DNA of 64,000 bases. Origin: Lineus longissimus (taxonomy: Eukaryota; Nemertea; Pilidiophora; Heteronemertea; Lineidae). This document shows positions 35,389 through 44,966 of this stretch, one piece after another. Below the pieces are notes generated by a model. That model worked only from the letters and a program-made list of their open reading frames with translations, was not told where the DNA came from and did no database searches. The stretch is from positions 9,858,349 to 9,922,348 of the forward strand of contig NC_088318.1 in the NCBI RefSeq assembly GCF_910592395.1, written 5' to 3'. Made by a program: the position numbers and the translations under genes. Position 1 is the first letter of the stretch; every line of letters starts with the position of its first letter.

Positions 35389-37592
35389 ATGAGGACAAAG
35401 GCGAGGAGATTGATAGGAAAACGGGGTTCTCCGAGGCGTGCTAGGGCATCGAATGCAGCAATGAGAACAATGTTCAAGAGCGGACACGTGCGGAGTGGAG
35501 GTGTCGAGGTGGTGAGCGACGACGAACGAGAAGTAGGCCTACAACCCACATGGAGACGACTCACGCCCCAGGAGTACGGACAGGTCACAACGATGGGACA
35601 CGACGGCAAAAGACACATACCGGATATTAATAACCGTACTGCCAAGAATGTCAACTTACTACGGCTGAACATGAAAGAAGACACTGATGATGAGATGGAG
35701 ATACCAGATGAGACCATGGAGCATGATCACGAGAGTTTCGTTGTTCAGACAACCAAACTGATGGATGTGCTCAACGACGTTAACAGGGCCCATAGCGAAT
35801 ATCACGTGAACTGTCAGCCGATATTCAAATATGGAGAGGTACGTAAGCAGGGGGTGTGTTGTTCAGTCACTGTGGTGTGTAAAAACTGTGGTTTTTATTC
35901 GAAATTGTATAAACTTTTTGAGGACATAGACACTGGCAAGCGCGGACGAAAAGCCGCTCTTGCAAATGTTGCATTACAGATTGCGTTGCAGGACACAATG
36001 ATTGGCAACGAGAGTATGAGTTACATACTGAGCATGATGGGAATCCCGCCCCCTGTAGGAGTATCATGCAAAAGCAGGCAAATAAGGTTGGTGATGAAAC
36101 AGTTAAAATGAATGTGGCCGATATGGCAGACATACGCGAGAACTTGAAAAGGATACTGCGCCTAAGAAATCAGGATGACACAGGAATCAATGTCCAAGCT
36201 GATGGACGCTATAATAGTTTACACCTCACTTCGAGGAACAAGATGGGCCGTTGTGCGAGCACAATGACTGGATTATGTGTTGAAAATGTGACAGATGAAC
36301 ACAAAATCATTGACATTGAGGTTAAAACAAAACTCTGCTGGATAGGGGCTGCAATGCGGGCGAAAGGTTTTGAAGTTAAATGTGGTGCCACTGGCACAAA
36401 CGTTGACGAACGACACTCGAAGTGCACGGCTAACTTTCCTGAAGCAGATGCATTCAGAGAATATGATCTTGGGGTTGCATTTGCCGAGACTTTTGAGAAA
36501 CAGGGCCTACATGTAGAACATTTGACTACAGATGGTGATTCCAGTTCATTCAAAGGGTTAACTGATGCAACAAAAAAGCTCTTCGGCGGCTTGTTCACGG
36601 TGAAGCATCAACTTGACTCTATACATTTGCATCAAGCCCAGACGCGTGCAGGACATAGAGCTGAATTCAGTAAAGGTATGTTCCCGGGACGTACTGCTGA
36701 GGAGAGAACACTGTTAAAAACAACGTTTCTGAATGATCTTAGGGTAAGGTCATCCAAGATTTTGCAATCTCTATTCAAGCGCTGCAACGGTGATCTTGAC
36801 AGGATCATGGGATACCTGTATGACACTGTTGCCTGTGTTGTGAACTGTTATGGTGGTGACTGCACTGGTTGTCCACAGAACGAATTCTCACTGTGCTCAG
36901 GCACAACTGGTTCTTGGTGGCACAAATCAACACGATGGTCATCTTACGGTGAGATTCCCAAGTTTAAAATGACAGTGATTGACAAGAACTTGGTACATCT
37001 CGTTTTGGAGGTATGCCTTAGTAAAGGAGCGTTGCAACAGCTGAGTCTTGGCGTGACAACCCAGGGGGTCGAGTCCAAGAATCGAGGTCTGTCGGCCAGC
37101 GATCCTAAGATTGTGACCAGGAGCAGGAACTCAACCCCTCGTATCCATTCAGCAGCCCACAGAATGAACCATAACATAGCCGAGAGCGGGCGACGGAAAC
37201 TAAAGTGGTTCAACATCGAAGTCGATACTTGTTGCCGCCCAATGAAAGCACTGGACAGAATTGCAATGAACAGGCAGTACACAGTCAGGTACCAACGGAG
37301 TGCTAGACACCAGAAGTTAGCTGGTGTTTTGAAAAACATCAGGGCAACAGATTACTTCACCAAAAAGAAAAACAAAACCAGGGGTGGTGACTACAAGAAA
37401 CATGTGATGATAACAATGCCGGACTTGCGAAGGAAGGCTGTCAAGAAGGCTGTTGCACGACGAGACAGACCGCCTGTACCAGAGTGGAAATGTCTCGACC
37501 CAAACAGCAGAAACTATGACCACTCCTACTTTCGGCGATCCTTCAAGATCCAACCAGCCACCAAGACATCCAAGAGGTTGCCATCGCGGTAA
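35389..37592 (+). pseudogene. Mutator-like transposase, T copy 2 (frameshift in a C run)
   Basis: Nearly identical to the copy at 39581. The C run at 36049-36053 is one base shorter than in copies 1 and 3, which ends the first frame after 240 residues; the second frame (from 36066) covers the remaining 508 residues including all catalytic motifs. The break lies in the MGIPPPC segment before the DDE domain. As in copy 1, a sequencing error could explain a one-base homopolymer change. Confidence 0.85.
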
Positions 37593-38136
37593 GAAAACTT
37601 TCAAATGTCAATTCAATATAATGATATTTTCTTTCAACTTCAACATATAGCTTACCAGGAAAAATGCATTTAGGGCGGTTGCCATGGCCTGCACAGACTT
37701 TCTTGGCATTGCACCTTTTTCTACTTTGATTGACCCTTCCTCTTTCTATTGTCAAGTGCTCGACTTTCACGCACAGAGGATTATGACAAAGATGACTTAT
37801 ATGATAACCTGCGCCAGTTTTGAATTTCAATTCATCATGGTCACACAAAAACATTGCCCGGTGTGCCGTCATTGTGACCGGCTTATCTAAAAAACTTACT
37901 TTAACAAACCCGTATGTTACCCCCCTCTTTTTTTGTTTAGCCCCCTCCCAATTCAAACAAAAACCATTACTTTTAGTCTTTGCTAATATTCTTGCTCGTA
38001 ATTCAGATACTTTTCTCTTGAATTCACCTGCTGAAATAAAAAAATTAGTGAAAGCTTGGTACCCTGCCACCCAGCGTGCTCTGTGCCCGACACCTCCCAA
38101 AATGAAAATAACATGCAAAACAATCAACACTTTCAT
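37543..38136 (-). CDS. I-PpoI-like His-Me finger endonuclease, T copy 2
   Basis: This is 197 residues, identical in protein sequence to copy 1. It keeps every predicted zinc ligand, the catalytic His and the Asn. It is convergent with the transposase of the same module and overlaps its last 50 bases. Confidence 0.75.
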   Translation of the reverse strand: MKVLIVLHVIFILGGVGHRARWVAGYQAFTNFFISAGEFKRKVSELRARILAKTKSNGFCLNWEGAKQKKRGVTYGFVKVSFLDKPVTMTAHRAMFLCDHDELKFKTGAGYHISHLCHNPLCVKVEHLTIERGRVNQSRKRCNAKKVCAGHGNRPKCIFPGKLYVEVERKYHYIELTFESFLTAMATSWMSWWLVGS

Positions 38137-38419
38137 TACTATTCACAATTGATGATTGTTATGAAACATATCTAGCCCAAAAAAGTAGAAAAATTTGAAA
38201 TTATTTGAAATTTTTTGAAAATTTCAATTTTTGGCATTTTCACTTAAAAGCCCTGTAGGCCAGGGGGGGTTAAATTTGAGAATTTTCTTTTTTTCCACAT
38301 TTTCCAATTTCAATGATATGTCCACACATTCTCAACACATTTCAGCCAATTCAAACGGTTTTTGTGGATTTCAGAGCTCATTTACTATTTTTGACCTGTA
38401 ACCCAAAACCCTCTAAATA

Positions 38420-38852
38420 GAGACAAGACCACAATTGATTTTCCAAGCCATTTCCAGTTATTTAAAATGCCTGCCATTAAAGAATGCGTGGAGCTGTGAA
38501 ACTGAAATTCGGATATGATATACGGGTTAGTCTTGCGAGTAACTGGTGCGATGGAAATTGGTGATTGACCACGGAAATTTTTTTTAAAATTGACAAGTTT
38601 GACACAAGTGGACATTTTTACCCATTTCGGCCATTTTCACTCCAAATTTGAACCACCCCCCCCTATGGCCAGGTTGTCAAAATTCAAAATTATTTTTTTT
38701 ACCAAACAATTTATTTATATCTGTAGACTTGCCACAGCAAATATTTTTTCAATACCTCTCCAAATATGTACTTGAGAGTAAAAAACATGCACTCGTCTAA
38801 TAGATAGGCCTGGACCCTCCAACCTATGAATATTCATTAGTGGTCTTGTCTC
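38420..38852 (+). repeat. M repeat 3
   Basis: 433 bp between T modules 2 and 3. It differs from M2 mainly in the length of a C run (ACCACCCCCCCCTATGG). Confidence 0.9.
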
Positions 38853-39580
38853 AATGAAGAGGGATAATCTTGAGATATCAATGAAATATGCCTTTTCCCA
38901 AGCATTTGAGATGTCTTGACTAACATAACCAAGTTTCATCAAAAATGAACTTGATCTGAGCGAGCTATTAACGTTTTAAAATTTTGTCCGATACGGACAA
39001 CCTACCTTATATTTCGTCTTCAAATTGTTTACAGACTGTCTTCAAGTTAAGCTCATTAACTCGTAGAATTCTTAATCGAATGGTACCGAATCTTCGACAA
39101 ATCACCAGTGGTCTACAGTCAATCTGAAATAGGAATTTGAAACAATTTTAATTCATGAGAAATATTCAAAAATTTCAATTTTTTGGAAAAAAATTGTCTT
39201 TTTAAAGGATGTTCCAAGGTTGTGACAGTGGTATCATGCTGAAAATGTCAAAATTTCAAATCGAACAATATTAACTTTGTCTGAAATTTGAAAAACAACA
39301 AATATATGATGCATTATAAGCATGGAAAGCTTGTTAGTAAGGTGTGAAATGAGAAAAAGATTAACCCATATGTTATCTCCCTGTCTGTCACATCCAAGTC
39401 TGACACTTCCACAACAGCAACCATTGTCATCGCTATTGTCCTATCAACATCGACCCTTTTGTAATCTCTTGTCCTTTCTTGTGTATTTTCAGTCTGTTGA
39501 AGGAAGCATCCCGAAATAGACATCTCCTAGGAGTACGATTTTAAGCGAAGAAAGACAAGTATACGAAAAGACAAGACAAG

Positions 39581-41785
39581 ATGAGGACAAAGGCGAGGAG
39601 ATTGATAGGAAAACGGGGTTCTCCGAGGCGTGCTAGGGCATCGAATGCAGCAATGAGAACAATGTTCAAGAGCGGACACGTGCGGAGTGGAGGTGTCGAG
39701 GTGGTGAGCGACGACGAACGAGAAGTAGGCCTACAACCCACATGGAGACGACTCACGCCCCAGGAGTACGGACAGGTCACAACGATGGGACACGACGGCA
39801 AAAGACACATACCGGATATTAATAACCGTACTGCCAAGAATGTCAACTTACTACGGCTGAACATGAAAGAAGACACTGATGATGAGATGGAGATACCAGA
39901 TGAGACCATGGAGCATGATCACGAGAGTTTCGTTGTTCAGACAACCAAACTGATGGATGTGCTCAACGACGTTAACAGGGCCCATAGCGAATATCACGTG
40001 AACTGTCAGCCGATATTCAAATATGGAGAGGTACGTAAGCAGGGGGTGTGTTGTTCAGTCACTGTGGTGTGTAAAAACTGTGGTTTTTATTCGAAATTGT
40101 ATAAACTTTTTGAGGACATAGACACTGGCAAGCGCGGACGAAAAGCCGCTCTTGCAAATGTTGCATTACAGATTGCGTTGCAGGACACAATGATTGGCAA
40201 CGAGAGTATGAGTTACATACTGAGCATGATGGGAATCCCACCCCCCTGTAGGAGTATCATGCAAAAGCAGGCAAATAAGGTTGGTGATGAAACAGTTAAA
40301 ATGAATGTGGCCGATATGGCAGACATACGCGAGAACTTGAAAAGGATACTGCGCCTAAGAAATCAGGACGACACAGGAATCAATGTCCAAGCTGATGGAC
40401 GCTATAATAGTTTACACCTCACTTCGAGGAACAAGATGGGCCGTTGTGCGAGCACAATGACTGGATTATGTGTTGAAAATGTGACAGATGAACACAAAAT
40501 CATTGACATTGAGGTTAAAACAAAACTCTGCTGGATAGGGGCTGCAATGCGGGCGAAAGGTTTTGAAGTTAAATGTGGTGCCACTGGCACAAACGTTGAC
40601 GAACGACACTCGAAGTGCACGGCTAACTTTCCTGAAGCAGATGCATTCAGAGAATATGATCTTGGGGTTGCATTTGCCGAGACTTTTGAGAAACAGGGCC
40701 TACATGTAGAACATTTGACTACAGATGGTGATTCCAGTTCATTCAAAGGGTTAACTGATGCAACAAAAAAGCTCTTCGGCGGCTTGTTCACGGTGAAGCA
40801 TCAACTTGACTCTATACATTTGCATCAAGCCCAGACGCGTGCAGGACATAGAGCTGAATTCAGTAAAGGTATGTTCCCGGGACGTACTGCTGAGGAGAGA
40901 ACACTGTTAAAAACAACGTTTCTGAATGATCTTAGGGTAAGGTCATCCAAGATTTTGCAATCTCTATTCAAGCGCTGCAACGGTGATCTTGACAGGATCA
41001 TGGGATACCTGTATGACACTGTTGCCTGTGTTGTGAACTGTTATGGTGGTGACTGCACTGGTTGTCCACAGAACGAATTCTCACTGTGCTCAGGCACAAC
41101 TGGTTCTTGGTGGCACAAATCAACACGATGGTCATCTTACGGTGAGATTCCCAAGTTTAAAATGACAGTGATTGACAAGAACTTGGTACATCTCGTTTTG
41201 GAGGTATGCCTTAGTAAAGGAGCGTTGCAACAGCTGAGTCTTGGCGTGACAACCCAGGGGGTCGAGTCCAAGAATCGAGGTCTGTCGGCCAGCGATCCTA
41301 AGATTGTGACCAGGAGCAGGAACTCAACCCCTCGTATCCATTCAGCAGCCCACAGAATGAACCATAACATAGCCGAGAGCGGGCGACGGAAACTAAAGTG
41401 GTTCAACATCGAAGTCGATACTTGTTGCCGCCCAATGAAAGCACTGGACAGAATTGCAATGAACAGGCAGTACACAGTCAGGTACCAACGGAGTGCTAGA
41501 CACCAGAAGTTAGCTGGTGTTTTGAAAAACATCAGGGCAACAGATTACTTCACCAAAAAGAAAAACAAAACCAGGGGTGGTGACTACAAGAAACATGTGA
41601 TGATAACAATGCCGGACTTGCGAAGGAAGGCTGTCAAGAAGGCTGTTGCACGACGAGACAGACCGCCTGTACCAGAGTGGAAATGTCTCGACCCAAACAG
41701 CAGAAACTATGACCACTCCTACTTTCGGCGATCCTTCAAGATCCAACCAGCCACCAAGACATCCAAGAGGTTGCCATCGCGGTAA
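39581..41785 (+). CDS. Mutator-like DDE transposase of the M-T element, intact copy
   Basis: The 734-residue open frame starts at 39581, after a stop-rich stretch. A basic N-terminus (residues 1-35) suggests nuclear targeting. Residues 157-167 (CCSVTVVCKNC) may bind metal. The RNase H-like core shows QADGRY (Asp272), a KCGATGTNVDERHSKC block, TTDGDSSS (Asp382 or Asp384) and GVESKN (Glu562), with an inserted cysteine region CVVNCYGGDCTGC (483-495) followed by GSWWHKS. This order resembles the invertebrate Mutator-like transposase domain, where DG, GDGDSK and HC..G..SWC blocks occur. The likeness is from memory and distant. The C-terminus is Lys/Arg-rich. It should cut or join the ends of M. 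Confidence 0.75.
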   Translation: MRTKARRLIGKRGSPRRARASNAAMRTMFKSGHVRSGGVEVVSDDEREVGLQPTWRRLTPQEYGQVTTMGHDGKRHIPDINNRTAKNVNLLRLNMKEDTDDEMEIPDETMEHDHESFVVQTTKLMDVLNDVNRAHSEYHVNCQPIFKYGEVRKQGVCCSVTVVCKNCGFYSKLYKLFEDIDTGKRGRKAALANVALQIALQDTMIGNESMSYILSMMGIPPPCRSIMQKQANKVGDETVKMNVADMADIRENLKRILRLRNQDDTGINVQADGRYNSLHLTSRNKMGRCASTMTGLCVENVTDEHKIIDIEVKTKLCWIGAAMRAKGFEVKCGATGTNVDERHSKCTANFPEADAFREYDLGVAFAETFEKQGLHVEHLTTDGDSSSFKGLTDATKKLFGGLFTVKHQLDSIHLHQAQTRAGHRAEFSKGMFPGRTAEERTLLKTTFLNDLRVRSSKILQSLFKRCNGDLDRIMGYLYDTVACVVNCYGGDCTGCPQNEFSLCSGTTGSWWHKSTRWSSYGEIPKFKMTVIDKNLVHLVLEVCLSKGALQQLSLGVTTQGVESKNRGLSASDPKIVTRSRNSTPRIHSAAHRMNHNIAESGRRKLKWFNIEVDTCCRPMKALDRIAMNRQYTVRYQRSARHQKLAGVLKNIRATDYFTKKKNKTRGGDYKKHVMITMPDLRRKAVKKAVARRDRPPVPEWKCLDPNSRNYDHSYFRRSFKIQPATKTSKRLPSR

Positions 41786-42329
41786 GAAAACTTTCAAATG
41801 TCAATTCAATATAATGATATTTTCTTTCAACTTCAACATATAGCTTACCAGGAAAAATGCATTTAGGGCGGTTGCCATGACCTGCACAGACTTTCTTGGC
41901 ATTGCACCTTTTTCTACTTTGATTGACCCTTCCTCTTTCTATTGTCAAGTGCTCGATTTTCACGCACAGAGGATTATGACAAAGATGACTTATATGATAA
42001 CCTGCGCCAGTTTTGAATTTCAATTCATCATGGTCACACAAAAACATTGCCCGGTGTGCCGTCATTGTGACCGGCTTATCTAAAACACTTACTTTAACAA
42101 ACCCGTATGTTACCCCCCTCTTTTTTTGTTTAGCCCCCTCCCAATTCAAACAAAAACCATTACTTTTAGTCTTTGCTAATATTCTTGCTCGTAATTCAGA
42201 TACTTTTCTCTTGAATTCACCTGCTGAAATAAAAAAATTAGTGAAAGCTTGGTACCCTGCCACCCAGCGTGCTCTGTGCCCGACACCTCCCAAAATGAAA
42301 ATAACATGCAAAACAATCAACACTTTCAT
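41736..42329 (-). CDS. I-PpoI-like His-Me finger endonuclease, T copy 3
   Basis: The 197-residue frame has the zinc-bound beta-beta-alpha-metal pattern of the I-PpoI family: Cys60, then HISHLCHNPLC with His115 (general base), Cys117, Cys122 and His127, Asn136 (metal ligand), and a second site Cys142, Cys148, His151, Cys157. Relative to His115 the offsets are +2, +7, +12, +21, +27, +33, +36 and +42; in I-PpoI, as I recall, they are +2, +7, +12, +21, +27, +34, +36 and +40. Such enzymes nick or cut DNA, often as homing endonucleases. It is convergent with the transposase. Its hydrophobic first 20 residues could be an untrimmed intron rather than a signal peptide. Confidence 0.8.
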   Translation of the reverse strand: MKVLIVLHVIFILGGVGHRARWVAGYQAFTNFFISAGEFKRKVSELRARILAKTKSNGFCLNWEGAKQKKRGVTYGFVKVSVLDKPVTMTAHRAMFLCDHDELKFKTGAGYHISHLCHNPLCVKIEHLTIERGRVNQSRKRCNAKKVCAGHGNRPKCIFPGKLYVEVERKYHYIELTFESFLTAMATSWMSWWLVGS

Positions 42330-42612
42330 TACTATTCACAATTGATGATTGTTATGAAACATATCTAGCCCAAAAAAGTAGAAAAATTTGAAATTATTTG
42401 AAATTTTTTGAAAATTTCAATTTTTGGCATTTTCACTTAAAAGCCCTGTAGGCCAGGGGGGGTTAAATTTGAGAATTTTCTTTTTTTCCACATTTTCCAA
42501 TTTCAATGATATGTCCACACATTCTCAACACATTTCAGCCAATTCAAACGGTTTTTGTGGATTTCAGAGCTCATTTACTATTTTTGACCTGTAACCCAAA
42601 ACCCTCTAAATA

Positions 42613-43043
42613 GAGACAAGACCACAATTGATTTTCCAAGCCATTTCCAGTTATTTAAAATGCCTGCCATTAAAGAATGCGTGGAGCTGTGAAACTGAAA
42701 TTCGGATATGATATACGGGTTAGTCTTGCGAGTAACTGGTGCGATGGAAATTGGTGATTGACCACGGAAATTTTTTTTTAAATTGACAAGTTTGACACAA
42801 GTGGACATTTTTACCCATTTCGGCCATTTTCACTCCAAATTTGAACCACCCCCCTATGGCCAGGTTGTCAAAATTCAAAATTATTTTTTTTACCAAACAA
42901 TTTATTTATATCTGTAGACTTGCCACAGCAAATATTTTTTCAATACCTCTCCAAATATGTACTTGAGAGTAAAAAACATGCACTCGTCTAATAGATAGGC
43001 CTGGACCCTCCAACCTATGAATATTCATTAGTGGTCTTGTCTC
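42613..43043 (+). repeat. M repeat 4
   Basis: 431 bp, closing the array. It is followed by CACTCCGCCCTTGATAGG; CACT is the second half of the array's target duplication. Confidence 0.9.
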
Positions 43044-43047
43044 CACT

Positions 43048-43300
43048 CCGCCCTTGATAGGCCTACTGCATGCCATGTCATCCACGGTGTGGGTTCTACC
43101 AGGCCTGCCCCCATAGAGGAGACTATCTATGCAACTGCAATGACGAACATGAACATCTTCTAGAAGGATTCTCCTTTGGCCTGCCCCCTCAGAGGAGACT
43201 ATCCCTGTTATTGTAATATCGACCAGGGACATCTTCTACAAGGATTCTCCTTTGGGTTGGGGCACTCCGCCCTTGATAGGCCTACGTCTGTTACGGATCA
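43048..43300. repeat. Target-site minisatellite of the M-T array
   Basis: An approximately 80-bp unit with GGCCTGCCCC..AGAGGAGACTATC and GGATTCTCCTTTGG is repeated (about 43100-43180 and 43181-43256). GGGTTGGGGCACTCCGCC at 43256 is an unfilled version of the array's insertion site. Confidence 0.65.
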
Positions 43301-43400
43301 ACTCTGAAACAGCTTCAACTCTGAAAGACACCAACTCAACTTTGAAACTGCATCTCTGAAAGTATGAAAGCCTATGACCGCAGTTGATTCAGACAAACAT

Positions 43401-43708
43401 AATTCTGAAGCCTGGATAAAAGATACAATGTACATGTGCATGTAGTACAAATATATTGGCCTGGCAAAGTCATGAAGTAATAGGCCTCGTTTCAGAGATG
43501 TTATGGACATATTTATTAGGTCCTTGTCATCTGTTCTTTCTTCCGTCCGTTTCATATTCTGAAGCCTGGATAAAAGATACAATGTACATGTGCATGTAGT
43601 ACAAATATATTGGCCTGGCAAAGTCATGAAGTAATAGGCCTCGTTTCAGAGATGTTATGGACATATTTATTAGGTCCTTGTCATCTGTTCTTTCTTCCGT
43701 CCGTTTCA
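43401..43708. repeat. Perfect 154-bp direct duplication
   Basis: 43401-43554 and 43555-43708 appear identical (start AATTCTGAAGCCTGGATAAA or TATTCTGAAGCC). No gene lies in it. The absence of differences points to a recent event or an assembly effect. Confidence 0.85.
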
Positions 43709-44520
43709 TATTTTCTTATTGATTTTGAAACCTTTTGTCCTTATATGTTAATGTTTTTGGAACAAAGAGATTGATACCCTGTTCACGGATGTGTAACAGC
43801 GCACTACTCCATGACTTGTGTAGGCCTACTACTGTACGTGCATGCGTGTGTGCACATACAGTCTGTTGATGTACACACACGCTGTGTATGCCCTATTCCT
43901 AATTGACTCCTTCCCGCGCTCGTCACCAAGGCAACCCCAATTAGACATAAGGAAGTCCAGGCTTCATTCGTAGATGTTCGTATCAAAATTGCCGAGCACT
44001 ACCGAAGTTGGATGGGATATAGCAATGCAGCAGGCGGGTGGGAGAGGGGGGGGGGGGACTCTTATAAATAGGCTAGGCCTAGAGATAGGTTGTGTCGTGA
44101 CATGTCCTCGGCGACTGTTGTCTCATCTTTAGGCCTACTCTCGGAATAAGACCCCAGCTGGGTGAAACACTAGGCCTACACCCCCTGCCTAATGAAGTAT
44201 ATAGGCCTAAAGGTTGTGACAATCCTCACGTTAATTGTCTCATCTCTCCGAACTATGGGTTGTGACTTGTCTCCAGCCACTATCCTGATAGGCTAGCTAG
44301 GCTACTAGAGGACACCAAATTTGGTCCTGCCTAATATTATTATTATCATTATCCGCATCATCATCATCATCATCTTCCGGTAGGCCTAAATGGTAGGGCG
44401 CAGTTTGCGCGTTATTAACCATGAAGTAGTTGCTCATTACGCAGACGGTGCACAGACGTTTATAAAATCTTGGTCGGTGCGATTAAAACGATAAAATCTG
44501 GTGGTTAAAATAGTTGTGGT
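43709..44520. other. No recognisable gene
   Basis: AGGCCTA-rich sequence with a G run (44048-44058) and a TCA/ATC microsatellite (about 44340-44375). Nothing coding is evident. Confidence 0.45.
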
Positions 44521-44901
44521 CTACGCGGAGCTGGAGGCTAGGGGTCTTGGCAGATGTTGTCGCTTCTGGGAGGGTGTTCCAGCTTCTGATCGTTCTGTGG
44601 AAGAAGGATGATGCCTCTTGCTGGGTGGTATCTGTCCAGGCCTCGGGTCCTCGGGTCGCCCATGGTGATGGAGTCTGGGGCGACGAAGTCCACGAGGCTG
44701 TGCCGGATATTGTAAAGCACTGTAGTGATGCCTTCCTTCTCCTCTCTTTGAGTGTATCCTACTGTAGGGTTTGGAGTTGGCGGGTGACATATCCTGGTCT
44801 TCGGTCTCTGTATTCATTGGTGACAAAAAAAATCGCGCTCCTCTTCGATGAATTCGTTCTAGTAGGTCGGTTGTGACTGCCCTTTTTACGACTATCTGCA
44901 T
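44521..44901 (-). pseudogene. Degenerate LINE ORF2 C-terminal fragment
   Basis: Two overlapping minus-strand frames together recall the extreme C-terminus of RTE/CR1-type LINE proteins: an LLERIHRRGARF segment, then MLYNIRHSLVDF, a GLDRYHPARG stretch and an LEHPP ending in place of the usual W(N)xLP. Frameshifts separate the parts. Confidence 0.5.
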
Positions 44902-44940
44902 CTTAGTATTAGGACACCTTGGTCTTGCCTATGTAGGATG

Positions 44941-44966
44941 GTATCCAGTAAAAAAGGTACAGGTAA
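44941..44966 (+). repeat. GGTACAGGTAAA array, left remnant
   Basis: GTATCCAGTAAAAAAGGTAC matches the start of the foldback element at 2598 (GTATCCAGTAAAATAGGTAC). The array is interrupted by the satellite-cored element and resumes at 47461. Confidence 0.7.

Larger units (their letters stand above)
30035..43043 (+). mobile_element. M-T-M-T-M-T-M array: LTR-like DNA element with transposase and His-Me nuclease
   Basis: Four M repeats (431-433 bp, ends GAGACAAGACCAC/GTGGTCTTGTCTC) alternate with three T modules (30466-34228, 34661-38419, 38853-42612; about 3.76 kb), so the period is about 4192 bp. CACT flanks the whole array (30031-30034, 43044-43047) but not the inner M copies. The sequence GGGTTGGGGCACTCCGCC at 43256 shows what an unfilled target looks like. 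Each T encodes a Mutator-like transposase (plus) and an I-PpoI-like nuclease (minus), tail to tail. The simplest history is insertion of one M-T-M unit, then expansion by unequal exchange between M repeats, as seen for LTR retrotransposons. Confidence 0.85.

Noticed and set aside
30035-43043. M repeats as LTRs of an ordinary retrotransposon
   Set aside because: M lacks TG..CA ends; no primer-binding site or polypurine tract borders T, and T encodes no reverse transcriptase or gag.
44514-44876. 120-residue plus-strand protein
   Set aside because: It is opposite to a degenerate LINE fragment on the minus strand, which explains the openness of the frame.
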